A DNA stretch of 64,000 bases from DATARH01 sp963734125 (GTDB lineage: Bacteria > Pseudomonadota > Alphaproteobacteria > ATCC43930 > CGMCC-115725): NCBI GenBank assembly GCA_963734125.1, contig CAVTGB010000079.1, positions 1 to 64,000 of the forward strand, in the 5' to 3' direction. Below are positions 34,465-44,500 of the stretch, piece after piece. Position 1 is the stretch's first letter. Every line of letters starts with the position of its first letter. The position numbers and the translations under genes were made by a program. The notes under the pieces are model-generated. The model worked only from the letters and a program-made list of their open reading frames with translations, was not told where the DNA came from and searched no databases.

Positions 34465-36839
34465 CTACCCGCATTTGGAATAGCCGCAGCTCGTGCACTG
34501 GTCGCAATTCTCGATGCGGATCAGCCCGGCTTCGCCGCACTTCGGGCATTGCCGCAGACGCGGCCCGGCAAGCCCCGGGGCGCTGCGCTCGGGATCGAGG
34601 TTGACGACCTGCTGGGCGTGTTCGGCATGGCCCGGCCGGGCCGGCAGGAAGCCGATCTCGATCATGTGGCGCTCGATAACCTCGCCGATCTCGGCGAGGA
34701 GCGAAGGGACGTATTTGCCCTCCACCCAGGCACCGCCCCTGGGATCGAACACCGCCTTCATCTCCTCGACGACAAAGGACACATCGCCGCCGCGGCGGAA
34801 GACGGCGCTGATCATCCGGGTCAGCGCCACAGTCCAGGCGTAGTGCTCCATGTTTTTCGAGTTGATGAAGATCTCGAACGGACGCCGTCTGCCGTCCTGG
34901 ATGATGTCGTTCAACGTGATGTAGAGCGCGTGCTCGCTGTCCGGCCAGCGCACCTTGTAGGTCTGTCCGGGCAAGGCTTCGGGGCGCGACAGCGGCTGGG
35001 TCATGTAGACGACCGCGCCGGCGCCGGCCTGGTAGATTTCGGCCGGCCTCGCCGGTACTGCCGCTGCCGGCGTCATCAGCGGCAGTTCCGCCTGGCGCGG
35101 CACGCTCGTCGACGGCGGCGCTTCGCTCTCCGGCCGCGCCTCGAGCACCGCGCCCGTCACCTCGTTGGGTCGGTACGTCGTGCAGCTCTTGCAGCCGAGC
35201 GCGTAGGCCTGCGCGTAGACATCCTTGAAGCGCTCGAAGGGGATGTCTTCGGGCAGGTTGATCGTCTTCGAGATCGAGCTGTCGACGTGGCGCTGCACCG
35301 CCGCCTGCATGACGAGGTGGTCCTCGGGCTGGAGCGTCTGGACGTCGACGAAATAATCCGGCAGCGGCGCGGTGTCGCCTTTGAGCCGGCGGAAGACGCG
35401 ATAGGCGTAGTCGCTCACCTCCTCTTCGCGCCTGGTGCCGTCGGGCATCAAGACGTTGCGCGTGTAGCGGAAGCTGAACACCGGCTCCAACCCCGAGGAC
35501 ACGTTGTCGGCAAACAGCGAGATCGTGCCGGTCGGCGCCACCGAGGTCAGCAGAGCATTGCGGATACCGTGTTTCTCGATGGCGGCGCGGATTTCGGGGT
35601 CGAGCTCGGCAACCGTCTCGCCCTTCAGGTATTGGTCGCGATCGAACAGCGGGAAGGCGCCCTTTTCGGCGGCGAGCGCGGTCGATGCGAGATAGGCGGC
35701 GCGCTCGATCGTGCCGAGCCATTCTTCGGTCGCGGTGACGGCGCCGGAGGAGCCATAACGCAGGCCGCACATGATCAGCGCATCGGCGAGCCCGGTCACC
35801 CCGAGGCCGATCCGGCGCTTCTTCTCGGCCTCTTCCTGCTGTTCCGGGAGCGGAAAGCCTGAGACATCGATGATGTTGTCCATCATCCGCACTGCGTCGG
35901 GGACGAGTGCCGCCAAGCGATCGGTGTCGAGGCGCGCCGCTGGGGTGAACGGCTCCTCGACAAAGCGCGCCAGATTGAGCGAACCCAAGAGGCAGGCGCC
36001 ATACGGTGGCAGCGGCTGTTCACCACGGGGTTGGTCGCGTTGATCCGCTCGCAATACCACAGGTTGTTGCGGCGATTAATACGGTCGATGAAGATGACGC
36101 CCGGTTCGGCATAGGCGTAGGTCGCGCGCATGATCTTGTCCCACAGCTCGCGCGCCGGAATGACCTTTGCAGCGGTACCGGCAAAAGAGAGCTGCCAGGG
36201 AGCGTCCTCGGCGACCGCCTGCATGAAGGCGTCGGTCACCAAGACCGAGAGATTGAACATGCGCAGGCGGCCCGGTTCGCGCTTGGCATCGATAAAGGCC
36301 TCGATGTCGGGATGCTCGCAGCTGAGGGTCGCCATCATCGCGCCGCGGCGATAGCCGGCACTCATGATCGTCCGGCACATCGAATCCCATACATCCATGA
36401 ACGATAGGGGCCCGGAGGCATCGGCGCCGACCCCTTTGACGACCGCGCCGCGCGGCCGCAGCGTCGAGAAATCATAGCCGATGCCGCCGCCCTGCTGCAT
36501 CGTCAGCGCCGCTTCGCGCAGATGGGCAAAGATGCCGCCCATGTCGTCGGGGATCGTCCCCATGACAAAGCAGTTGAAGAGCGTCACCTGGCGATCGGCG
36601 CCGGCCCCGGCGATGACCCGCCCTGCGGGGAGAAAGCGAAAATCGCTCATCGCCTGATAGAACCGCTCGGCCCAGCGCTCGGGCTCTTTCTCCGGCTCCG
36701 CGCAGGCGCGCGCGACCCGCCGCCAGGTGTCCTCGATCGTCTTGTCAACGGGCTCGCCGGGGATCGCGCCGTTGGCTGGCCCCCGGAGCCGGTATTTCAT
36801 GTCCCAGATCTGCTGCGAGATCGAGGCGACGGTAGCCAT
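34465..36839 (-). CDS. nrdJ: adenosylcobalamin-dependent ribonucleotide reductase, one frameshift
   Basis: Class II ribonucleotide reductase, which makes deoxyribonucleotides using coenzyme B12 with or without oxygen. It is ~791 residues. Visible are AGRVIAGAGADRQVTLFNC with an active-site cysteine, MQQGGGIGYDFSTLRPRG, GRLRMFNLSVLVTDAF, RINATNP, GEQPLPPYGACLLGSLNLA, NALLTSVAPTGTISLFADN, SGLEPVFSFRYTRNV, and the C-terminal zinc ribbon CPKCGEAG...CTSCGYSKCG. One base is missing at about 36022-36030, inside the NPCGE motif whose cysteine carries the thiyl radical. No cobalamin riboswitch fits in the 33-bp gap to plsC upstream. Confidence 0.9.
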
Positions 36840-36872
36840 AGACGCGGTTTCCTTGCGGCCAAACGATAGGAG

Positions 36873-37625
36873 CTAAATATAGCTCATTGTTCTCGATTTG
36901 TCGCCCTTTTGCCCGAGCGCTTCCTGTTCCAATGCCGATGTTGCCGCTTCGATGCGGGTCTCCAATTCGCGCATCAGTTCAGCGCGCGGCAGTCCCGGCG
37001 GGATCGGTTCGAGGAAGGCGAGGATGATCCGGCCGGGGCGCTTCACAAAGCTGCGGCGGCCCCAGTAGAGCCCGGAATTGACCGCGGCCGGCACGACCGG
37101 CAATTGGAGCGCGTGGTAGAGCGCCGCGACCCCGGGCTGGTAGGCCACATGCTGGCCCGGCGCGGTGCGCGTCCCTTGGGGAAAGATGACGACGCTACGG
37201 CCCGCCGCTACCGCTTGCCGCGCCGCCGCCACCATGCGGCGCAGCGCACCGGCGCCGCCCTGACGGTCGATCACGATCGAGCCGGCCCGCGCCGCGTACC
37301 AGCCATAGAAGGGAACCCACAGCAGCTCGCGTTTCACCACCGCCGCGGGGTCGCCCAGCACGATCGGCAGGATCAGCGCATCCCAGGCCGATTGATGCTT
37401 CATCGCGATGATCGCGGGGCCTTGCGGCAGGTGCTCCCGGCCACGGATCTCGCCGTCGAGCCCGACGATCGTCTTGAGGAGGGCGAGGACGCACCTTGCC
37501 CAGAACCGGCCGAAATCCATCACGCGGCGTCGCGGCATCAGCAAAACCGGCAGGCCCGCCACGCCCAGCAGCGCCGTCAGGGCGAAAAAGGCAATGTTGA
37601 AGGCAAGCGCGCGCAGCCGGCTCAT
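36873..37625 (-). CDS. plsC: 1-acyl-sn-glycerol-3-phosphate acyltransferase
   Basis: A 250-residue membrane acyltransferase that makes phosphatidic acid from lysophosphatidic acid. It has an N-terminal hydrophobic helix (ALAFNIAFFALTALLG), the catalytic HxxxxD block IAMKHQSAWDAL, the region GSIVIDRQGGAGALRRM, and VVIFPQGTRTAPG, where the usual FPEGTR has Gln for Glu. The ATG at 37625 overlaps the ydcF stop (ATGA), so the gene is co-translated with the upstream ftsE-ftsX-ydcF set. Confidence 0.9.
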   Translation of the reverse strand: MSRLRALAFNIAFFALTALLGVAGLPVLLMPRRRVMDFGRFWARCVLALLKTIVGLDGEIRGREHLPQGPAIIAMKHQSAWDALILPIVLGDPAAVVKRELLWVPFYGWYAARAGSIVIDRQGGAGALRRMVAAARQAVAAGRSVVIFPQGTRTAPGQHVAYQPGVAALYHALQLPVVPAAVNSGLYWGRRSFVKRPGRIILAFLEPIPPGLPRAELMRELETRIEAATSALEQEALGQKGDKSRTMSYI

Positions 37626-38251
37626 CGCAACATCACCGTGGCGGGCGATCCCGGATAGATCGCAGTCAGCGCCGGGCGGATCCACGCCGCCAAGTACTTA
37701 CCGTATTCGCTGACGACCAAGAGCGGAGCGCCGTGCCAGCTCCACCAGCGCTCCGGGTCGAGGTGATGCGCAAATACCGGATGCGCGACGATCGTGAGCT
37801 GCGGCATCGCCCGGCCAAATTCCAAAAGACCACGCCGCATATGGTACCAGCTGGTGACCAGACGCAGGCTCTGATAGCCCTCCTCGCGCATCCAGTTGGC
37901 CGTCTCGCGCGCGTTGCCGACGGTGTTGTCGGCCTCGTGGCCCAGCGCGATGCAGCACGCCGCGCGCTCCGCCGCGGGCCCAAGCGCACGCAACAATTCG
38001 CCGCGATCGACCCGCTGATTGACACCGGAAATGAAGAGCTTCTTTGCCGTGCCGTCGGCGAAAAGCTCAAGTCCGGTTTCGAGCCGCAACCGCCCTCCGG
38101 TCAGGACGACGATCGCGTCCGTCCGGATCGACGGGTCGACCGGGATCGAGAGGCTGCTTGCGACAAAAAAAGCCAGGCCGCCGAGCCACAGCAGGAACGT
38201 GGCGAGCGCGAGCCACCCGAGCCGGCGACACAGACGCGGCAACCGGTGCAC
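37622..38251 (-). CDS. YdcF-like DUF218 family protein
   Basis: A 209-residue protein with an N-terminal transmembrane anchor (LGWLALATFLLWLGGLAFFV) and a DUF218 domain: TDAIVVLTGGRLRLETGLEL, KLFISGVN, EADNTVGNARETANWM and LRLVTSWYHMRRGLLEF. DUF218 proteins are linked to envelope carbohydrate metabolism such as SanA, ElyC and YdcF; the exact activity is unknown. It sits between ftsX and plsC, which supports an envelope role. Confidence 0.87.
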   Translation of the reverse strand: MHRLPRLCRRLGWLALATFLLWLGGLAFFVASSLSIPVDPSIRTDAIVVLTGGRLRLETGLELFADGTAKKLFISGVNQRVDRGELLRALGPAAERAACCIALGHEADNTVGNARETANWMREEGYQSLRLVTSWYHMRRGLLEFGRAMPQLTIVAHPVFAHHLDPERWWSWHGAPLLVVSEYGKYLAAWIRPALTAIYPGSPATVMLR

Positions 38252-38257
38252 TGCCGC

Positions 38258-39145
38258 TCACGACATGCGAGCGAGCCAGCGCCGCACGGCGCCCCGTGCG
38301 CTCGCCATTGCGATGAGCCCGGCGACCGCCACGGTCCCACCGAGGACCGCCCAAACCCGCCAATCGGCGACACCGTGCGACACGCCCGGCGCAGGCAGCT
38401 GCACCAGAGAGCCGGCGCCACTCAAAGCGAGGATCGCGACAAACGCGGCGATAGCGCCAATGACACCGCCCTCCAGTCCCACCCGCAATGACCGGATCGC
38501 GAACAAGCGAGCGATATCGCCATCGCCAGCGCCGAGCAGGTGCAATAGCTGGGCGACCGATCGATCGGCCACTAAATTGGCGCGGACCGAGAACGCCACC
38601 GATACCGCGATCAGCACCAACGCCGCGGCGGTCGACGCCGCGAGGATGCTTTCGACCCGGCGAGCGGCGGCACGCATCCCCTGCGGCCACGGTAGATGAT
38701 CGTCAAGCCGCGAGTTCGGCGCCACCGTGGCGAGTTGCCGCCGCAGCGCCGCCATGTCGGTCCCGCCATCGGGGTCGATACGCAGATCGATCAGCCGCGG
38801 CACCGGCAATTCGTCGAGCGGCACCGCCGGTCCGAGCCAAGGTTCGAGCAGCCGCGCGGTTTCCGCCGGATCGACCAAATGGACCGATTGGACCCCGGGG
38901 GTTTGCCGAAGCAGAGCCATGACCGTTGCGAGTCTGGCGTCAGAGACATCCGCGGGAACCTGCAGCGTCGCGGCGGCCAGCGCATGCTCCGAAGCACGCA
39001 GCCTATGGTGAAGCTCGACCAGCCCCATCCCGCCGAGCCCGGCGATAAAGACCAGGATCGCGACAACCCACCGGATGAAACGTCCTAATTGGTCCCTCCC
39101 CAGCGCAAGTTCGGGCCGCATGGCGGCGGGCCGATCGGCGATCAT
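38258..39145 (-). CDS. ftsX: cell-division protein FtsX-like permease
   Basis: A 295-residue four-helix membrane protein of the FtsX family. It has an N-terminal anchor (WVVAILVFIAGLGGMGLVEL), a large periplasmic loop (residues ~50-165) that in the family activates cell-wall amidases, and a C-terminal permease core (AASTAAALVLIAVSVAFSVR, LLHLLGAGDGDIARLFAIRS). It overlaps ftsE by ATGA. The FtsX annotation follows the family and the FtsE partner. The N-terminus is more diverged than in E. coli, as is usual in alphaproteobacteria. Confidence 0.88.
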   Translation of the reverse strand: MIADRPAAMRPELALGRDQLGRFIRWVVAILVFIAGLGGMGLVELHHRLRASEHALAAATLQVPADVSDARLATVMALLRQTPGVQSVHLVDPAETARLLEPWLGPAVPLDELPVPRLIDLRIDPDGGTDMAALRRQLATVAPNSRLDDHLPWPQGMRAAARRVESILAASTAAALVLIAVSVAFSVRANLVADRSVAQLLHLLGAGDGDIARLFAIRSLRVGLEGGVIGAIAAFVAILALSGAGSLVQLPAPGVSHGVADWRVWAVLGGTVAVAGLIAMASARGAVRRWLARMS

Positions 39146-39822
39146 TGAACCAGCGCGGCGCCCGCATCCGACAGCATGCCGTGATCCAGGTGGAAACGCT
39201 GATGCTCGAACCGGCGGGCAAACTGACCGTCGTCGGTGGCGATCAGCACCGTGGTGCCGAGCCGGTTGATCTGCTCGAAGATGTGCACCAGGAGAACGGC
39301 GGTCTCGTCACCGCCGTTGCCCGTGGGGTCATCGGCGATCAAGAGCGCGGGCCGATGGACGATGGCGCGGGCGATGGCGACCCGCTGGCGCTCGCCACCC
39401 GATAGCGTCGCGGTGCGCGAAGCGGCCCGCCCCGCCATTCCGACCCAAGCCAAGAGTTCGCCGACGTTGTCGCGAATCTCGCGCTCCTCAGCGCCGGCGA
39501 TGCGCAGCGGCAAGGCGACATTGTCGTGGACGCTCAGTTCGTCGATCAGCCAGGGACCCTGAAAGACAATGCCGATCCGACGCCGCAGCGCGGCTTGGGC
39601 ATCACGATCAAGCGCCGCTGCGTCGGCTCCGAACACCTTGAGCGTGCCGTGCGAGACCCGTTCGGCGAGAGTGATCAGGCGTAACAGCGTGGTTTTGCCG
39701 GCGCCGCTCACCCCGGTCAGGAAATAAAAGGCGCCTTCCTCCAGCCTCAGCGAAACGTCGGACAGGATCGGCGCGCCGATACCGTCGCGCTTACCGACAT
39801 GATCGAGCTCGACCACCGCCAT
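39142..39822 (-). CDS. ftsE: FtsE-like ABC ATPase with atypical catalytic residues
   Basis: A 226-residue ATPase partner of FtsX in septal cell-wall hydrolysis control. Walker A LTGVSGAGKTTLLRLI, Q-loop RIGIVFQGPWLIDELS and the signature TLSGGERQRVAIARAIVHRP are normal. Walker B reads LLIADDPTGNGG, with Asp where the catalytic Glu of ADEPTGN is expected. The switch region reads IATDDGQF, with Asp where THD has His. Both changes would lower ATP hydrolysis in a typical ABC protein. The downstream ftsX is intact. Either this FtsE works with reduced turnover or it mainly acts as an ATP-bound clamp. Confidence 0.87.
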   Translation of the reverse strand: MAVVELDHVGKRDGIGAPILSDVSLRLEEGAFYFLTGVSGAGKTTLLRLITLAERVSHGTLKVFGADAAALDRDAQAALRRRIGIVFQGPWLIDELSVHDNVALPLRIAGAEEREIRDNVGELLAWVGMAGRAASRTATLSGGERQRVAIARAIVHRPALLIADDPTGNGGDETAVLLVHIFEQINRLGTTVLIATDDGQFARRFEHQRFHLDHGMLSDAGAALVQ

Positions 39823-39909
39823 CTCTGCAGCCTCCGCCGCTCGCCGCCGCGCTTCGGGGCCGCGACCTTGGCATAGGCGGCGACGGCCCGTCCAGGCTTG
39901 GCGCCACGC

Positions 39910-40519
39910 CTAAAGGCGGGCGACCCGCGCGGCGACCCGATGGAGCACACGATCGCGAACGCCAAGCTCTTCGAGATGGCGCACCGTGTTGGCAAGGTAA
40001 TCGCGGCCCGAGCCGCGCCCGCCGACTGCGCTCGCCAGCATCTGCGCCACCGCGTCGAGCGACAGCCGGCCGGCATAGTCGGACGAGGCGCGGCGCACGA
40101 TGCAGGCATGCGCGCTCACCACGCCCTCCGGCGTGCGCACTGCAACCTGGCGCATGCGATAGACCTCTCCGGTCATCTCGCGGGCCCAGATCCGGTCGAG
40201 CGTCTCGCCGACCCGGTCGGGCGGCAGGCGATAGACGATGCCGCGGCATGACCCGCCGCGGTCGAGCCCGAGCACCAGCCCCGGGCGCTCGCGGCGTGCC
40301 GCGATAGTCGCGCGAATAGAGGCAGAAGCTGCGGTGATAGCCGTGGAGGAAGCCCGGCCGCGCCTCGGCGAACGCGATCTCCGGGTTCCACATCAACGAG
40401 CCGTAGGCAAAAACCCAGACCGGCTCGGTGCCGGCGCGCAATGCCGCGATCGCCGCCGGCATCGGATCGACCGGATAGATCGAGACGTAATCGCCGGCAC
40501 CGATTTGCATAGCCGTCAT
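39910..40519 (-). CDS. ChaC-like gamma-glutamylcyclotransferase, frameshifted
   Basis: A ~202-residue ChaC/GGCT-like protein that degrades glutathione or gamma-glutamyl peptides to 5-oxoproline. The fold marker VWVFAYGSLMWNPEIAF (phosphate-binding YGSL) and FLHGYHRSFCLYSRDYRG are in the first frame; SCRGIVYRLP, SAHACIVRRAS and DYLANTVRHLEELGV are in the next. One extra base near 40290 shifts between them. The ATG at 40519 or the one nine bases further in are possible starts. It does not overlap its neighbours. Confidence 0.8.
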
Positions 40520-40538
40520 TGCGAGGGGGCGGCGGAGC

Positions 40539-41307
40539 TCAGTCGTCCCAGACCTTCTTCGGCATCGGCAGATCGGCGAAATCATCGTCGGCGAGCGGGC
40601 CGGTCGACGGCGATCCCGTGCATGTCGAGCAGCATCACCCATTGCCGGTGTGCTGGGCGATATGCCAGGTCGAGCGTTCGAGCACTTCGTGCAGCTTTTG
40701 CGGGCCGTAGTAGGTCTCGACCGTCGCTTGCGCCGATTTGTCCGCGGTCGCCTGCCACCAGTGGGCGACCGAGTGCGCGACCCGGCGTCCGTAGTCGGCG
40801 AACGCCGCGGTCGATGCCAGCTCCTCGGGTCGCGTCACCTCGCCGGCCAGACCGTGGCTGAAGAAGGCGCCGCCGGCCGCTTCGACAAAGGCCTCGGGAA
40901 TGCGGAACATGTGGTGCGCGAGCCGCGCGTAGCTGCGCGGGCGGTTCGGCATCTGGGTTTCGAGCTGATCGTCGGGCATCAGCGGAATGATCCGCAAGGC
41001 CGCGTCGATGAAGCGCTGCATGCGCTCGACAAGCTGCGCCGGCGACAGCACCGGCCCGGCCTTCTCGTCGAGCTTCAGGAAGGCGACGACCTGCGCGATG
41101 TTCTGCGCGAAGACGAAGTCGTCGCCGCGCGACAGCACCGGCATCGAGCGCGCGCCCAAGGCGCTGCAGCTCGGCCCGCCCCGCGGCGTCTTCAAGCACA
41201 TTGATCGATTGGAACTCGATCCCACGGACCGAGAGAAACTCTTTCAGTCTCAGGCAGCTGGTTCAGCCAGGCTGCCAGAACGCCATCAGCGGCGCGGTCT
41301 CGGGCAT
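40539..41307 (-). pseudogene. glutaredoxin-DinB fusion protein with TGA at the CxxC cysteine
   Basis: Reconstructed over several frames this is a ~255-residue protein. A short glutaredoxin-like domain (MAFWQPG-x-TSCLRLKEFL, VRGIEFQSINVLEDAAG, ARSMPVLSRGDDFVFAQN) is followed by a DinB-like four-helix domain (LVERMQRFIDAALRIIPL, HHMFRIPEAFVEAAGG, TWHIAQHTRQWVMLL) and the tail ADLPMPKKVWDD. Position x, expected to be Cys of CxxC, is a TGA codon at 41265-41263. Frame changes are also needed near 41155, 40640 and 40600. The related family in alphaproteobacteria has PGCTSC. The gene is probably damaged or error-laden; a selenocysteine reading is discussed as a finding. Confidence 0.7.
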
Positions 41308-41429
41308 GGCGCGCTTCCTTTCCGCCTGCGGTCTCGCGGTCCCGCACTTAGCCGCACCGATGCCGCGCCGTCAACCGGCGCGGCGCGGCATTGACGCACC
41401 TTGCTCGCGGCCGCACACTCTCCGCACGC

Positions 41430-41455
41430 TCCCGCAAAGCTATTGCGGGATTTTT
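41430..41455 (+). terminator. intrinsic terminator in the leader of repeat protein 2
   Basis: An 8-bp stem (TCCCGCAA/TTGCGGGA) with a five-base loop is followed by five T residues (41451-41455), a Rho-independent terminator on the plus strand. No plus-strand gene ends just upstream: the genes to the left are on the minus strand. It sits 82 bp before the start of repeat protein 2, where it could act as an attenuator or end a short leader RNA. A TTGACG at about 41389 could be a -35 element for that leader. Confidence 0.5.
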
Positions 41456-41536
41456 GCCCGGCACGCCCGGCACCAGCGGGAACCGCACCTCGCCGCTGAC
41501 GGGCGATCATCCGCACCACCAACGGCGGAGCGCGCG

Positions 41537-44500
41537 ATGACATCAAAGACCATCAGTGGGAGCATTACCCACGGCGTCACGCTCAACGTGGGCTACCCTT
41601 TCAATCCGCTCTATGTAACCGGAACGATCAATACCGCCGCGGGTGACGGCGTCCAGGGCGACAACACCCAGGCTTGGACGATCGACAATACCGGCACGAT
41701 CGAGGCGGCGGCCGGAGACGGCGTCAACCTCGCGGCCGGCGGCAACGTCACCAACGGTGCGGGCGGTGCCGTGAGCGCGCTGATCTCCGGGTTCGCCGAC
41801 GGAATTTACATCCACGGGACGCTGGGCACTGTCGCCAATTTCGCCACGATCATCGGGGGAAACAACGCCGGCGACGCTGGCGTCAAGTTGACCTCGGGGG
41901 GCACGGTCACCAACGGCGCCTCCAGCGCGGTCGCGGCGCTCATCCAGGGATACGACGCGATCTTCATCGAGGCCAAGAACGGCAGCAATTACACCGCTTC
42001 GGTCACCAATCTGGGAACCTTGCTGGGCCTCAATGGCGTCATCGTCTTTGACGGCGGCAGCGTCACCAACGGCGCAGGCGCGCGGATCGCCGCTTCCGAC
42101 AATCTCGGAATCGACATCACGAACAACCCCGGCACGGTGGTCAATTTGGGCACCGTCGTCGCTAAGGCGAACGCAGTTCAAATCGATGGCGGCAGCCTCG
42201 CCAACGGCAGCAAGAGCATCACTACAGCGCTGATCAGCAGTACGGCCGGCATTGGGTTCTACAACGCCACACTCAGCCTCCACCTCACCAATTACGGCAC
42301 GATCATCACCACGGGAGCGGCGCAAGCGGCAATCCAAAATACGAACGCGCGTGCGACGATCGACAATTTCGGGCTGGTTTCCGCCAGTTCCGGTCCCGGC
42401 ATGTTGCTGTATCGGGGCGGCGGCACGGTTACCAACGGCGCGAGCGGCGTAGGCACGGCGCTGATCACAGGCGCCGCTTTTGGCGTCGAGGTCACGGGCA
42501 CTAGCAGCGCGACGATCATCAATCTCGCCTCGATCGAGGGGACCGGGGAGCGCTGGGATCGGCGTTTATCTCGCGGCCGGCGGTAGCGTCGGTAACGGCG
42601 CGAGCGGCGCCGGCAAGGCGCTGATCGAGGGCGCCATTTATGGGGTCGAGATCAAGGGCAGCAGCGGCACGGTCAGCAATTTCGGCACGATCGCGGCGAC
42701 CAGCACCAGCGTCGGCGTCGGAGAGGGCGTCTCCCTCCGCGCCGGCGGCAATGTCAGCAACGGCGCTAGTGGCGCGACCGCCGGGTTGATCGAGGGCGGC
42801 CATTTTGGGCTCTATATCACGGGTGGTAGCGGCACGGTTGCCAATTTCGGCTCGATCGAGTTGACCGGGGGCTTCGGAATTGGCGTCTATCTCACGGCCG
42901 GCGGCAGCGTCAAGAACGGCGCGAGCGGCTCGACCGCCGGGGTGATCACCGGCGTCCATTTTGGGATCTTGATTTCCGGCAGCAGCGGCACGATCGCCAA
43001 TTTCGGCACGATCGAGGGGACCGGCAGCGTCGGGATCGGCGTTTATCTCGCCGCAGGCGGCCTCGTCACCAACGGCGCGAGCGGCTCCGGTGCGGCGCTG
43101 ATTGAGGGTGGTGGTGGCGGGGTCCGCCTCGTCGGCACCGGCGGGACTGTCGTCAATTTCGGAACGATTGCCGGCACGGCCGGGGCGGCGGCGATCCTTT
43201 TCGACACAGCCGGCGACGTGTTGATGATCGAGCCAGGCTCGGTGCTCTCCGGCGCCCTCGCCGGGTTCCGGCGTGGCGATACGATCGATCTCGTCGGCCA
43301 GAAGGCGACGGGCCTGGTCTATTCCGGCACCAACACGGCTGGAACGCTGACGGCCCTCGACGGCACCGCGACGGTCGCTTCGGTGGCGTTGTCGGGCTTT
43401 TTTGTCCAATCCCAGTTCGCTTTCTCTTCGGATGGCAAAGGCGGCACCGACATCACCATGCACGGCACCGTTTATACCGGATCTTATTTGCAGATCAATC
43501 TCACCAACCCGGCGACGCAGAACCCGGCGGTGATCGCACCGACCGGACAAGTCGAAGACCAGTCCGCGCCTGCGGTCTACGGCGCCGCCGGTTTCGCCTG
43601 GACCCTCTTTAATTACGGACGGATTCAAGGGGGAGGACCGCTCCCTACCGAATATACCGGCGTCGTGCTCGCGGACGGCGGCATGATCACCAATGGCGCC
43701 GCCACCGCCACCAGCGCGTACATCTTCGGCTGGAAAGATGGGGTCGACATCAGGACGGCGGCGGGCACTGTCGTCAATTTCGGAACGGTTAGCGGCTTAT
43801 ACAACGGCATCCTCCTCTACGACGGCGGCAGCGTTAGCAACGGCGCCCGCGGCTCGACCAGCGCGTACATCAAGAACATCTTCGTTGAGAAGGCTGCCGG
43901 TGTGATTGCCAATTTCGCGACGGTCGCGGACGGGGTCACCCTCACGGCCGGCGGCAGCGTCAGCAATGGCGCAAGCAGGTCGAACAACGCGCTGATCAAG
44001 GGCTACTATTTTGGGGTTGAGATTTCCGGCAGCGCCGGCACGGTCGCCAATTTCGGCTCGATCGAGGGGGCCGCGACCCTCGGGGTCGGCGTTTATCTCG
44101 GGGCCGGCGGCACGCTCGTCAATGCCGGCATGATCAGCGGCAACAGCGGCACGGCGGTCAGCTTCGGCGGAACTGGCGGCAACCGCCTCGTCCTCGACGC
44201 GGGCTATCATCTCGGCGGCGTGGTCGTCGGCAGCGGCAGCGCGACCAACACACTGGAGCTGGGCTCAGCGGCGAGCGCCGGAACGGTGACGGCGGTGCTC
44301 GCCACCGAGTTCGTCAATTTCGGCACGGTCACGGTCGATCCCGGCGCGCGGTGGACGCTGGCCGGCTCCAGCTCGCTTGCCGGGATCACCCTCACCGATC
44401 TCGGCACCCTGACCAATACCGGCACGCTGAGCGGCGCCGGCAGCTTCATCGTCGACCCGGCGACCCTCTTCAACAAGGGATCGATCGGGCTCACGGTGAC

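Noticed and set aside
36840..36872. Cobalamin riboswitch for nrdJ
   Set aside because: The gap to plsC is only 33 bp and lacks the B12-box; no aptamer can fit.
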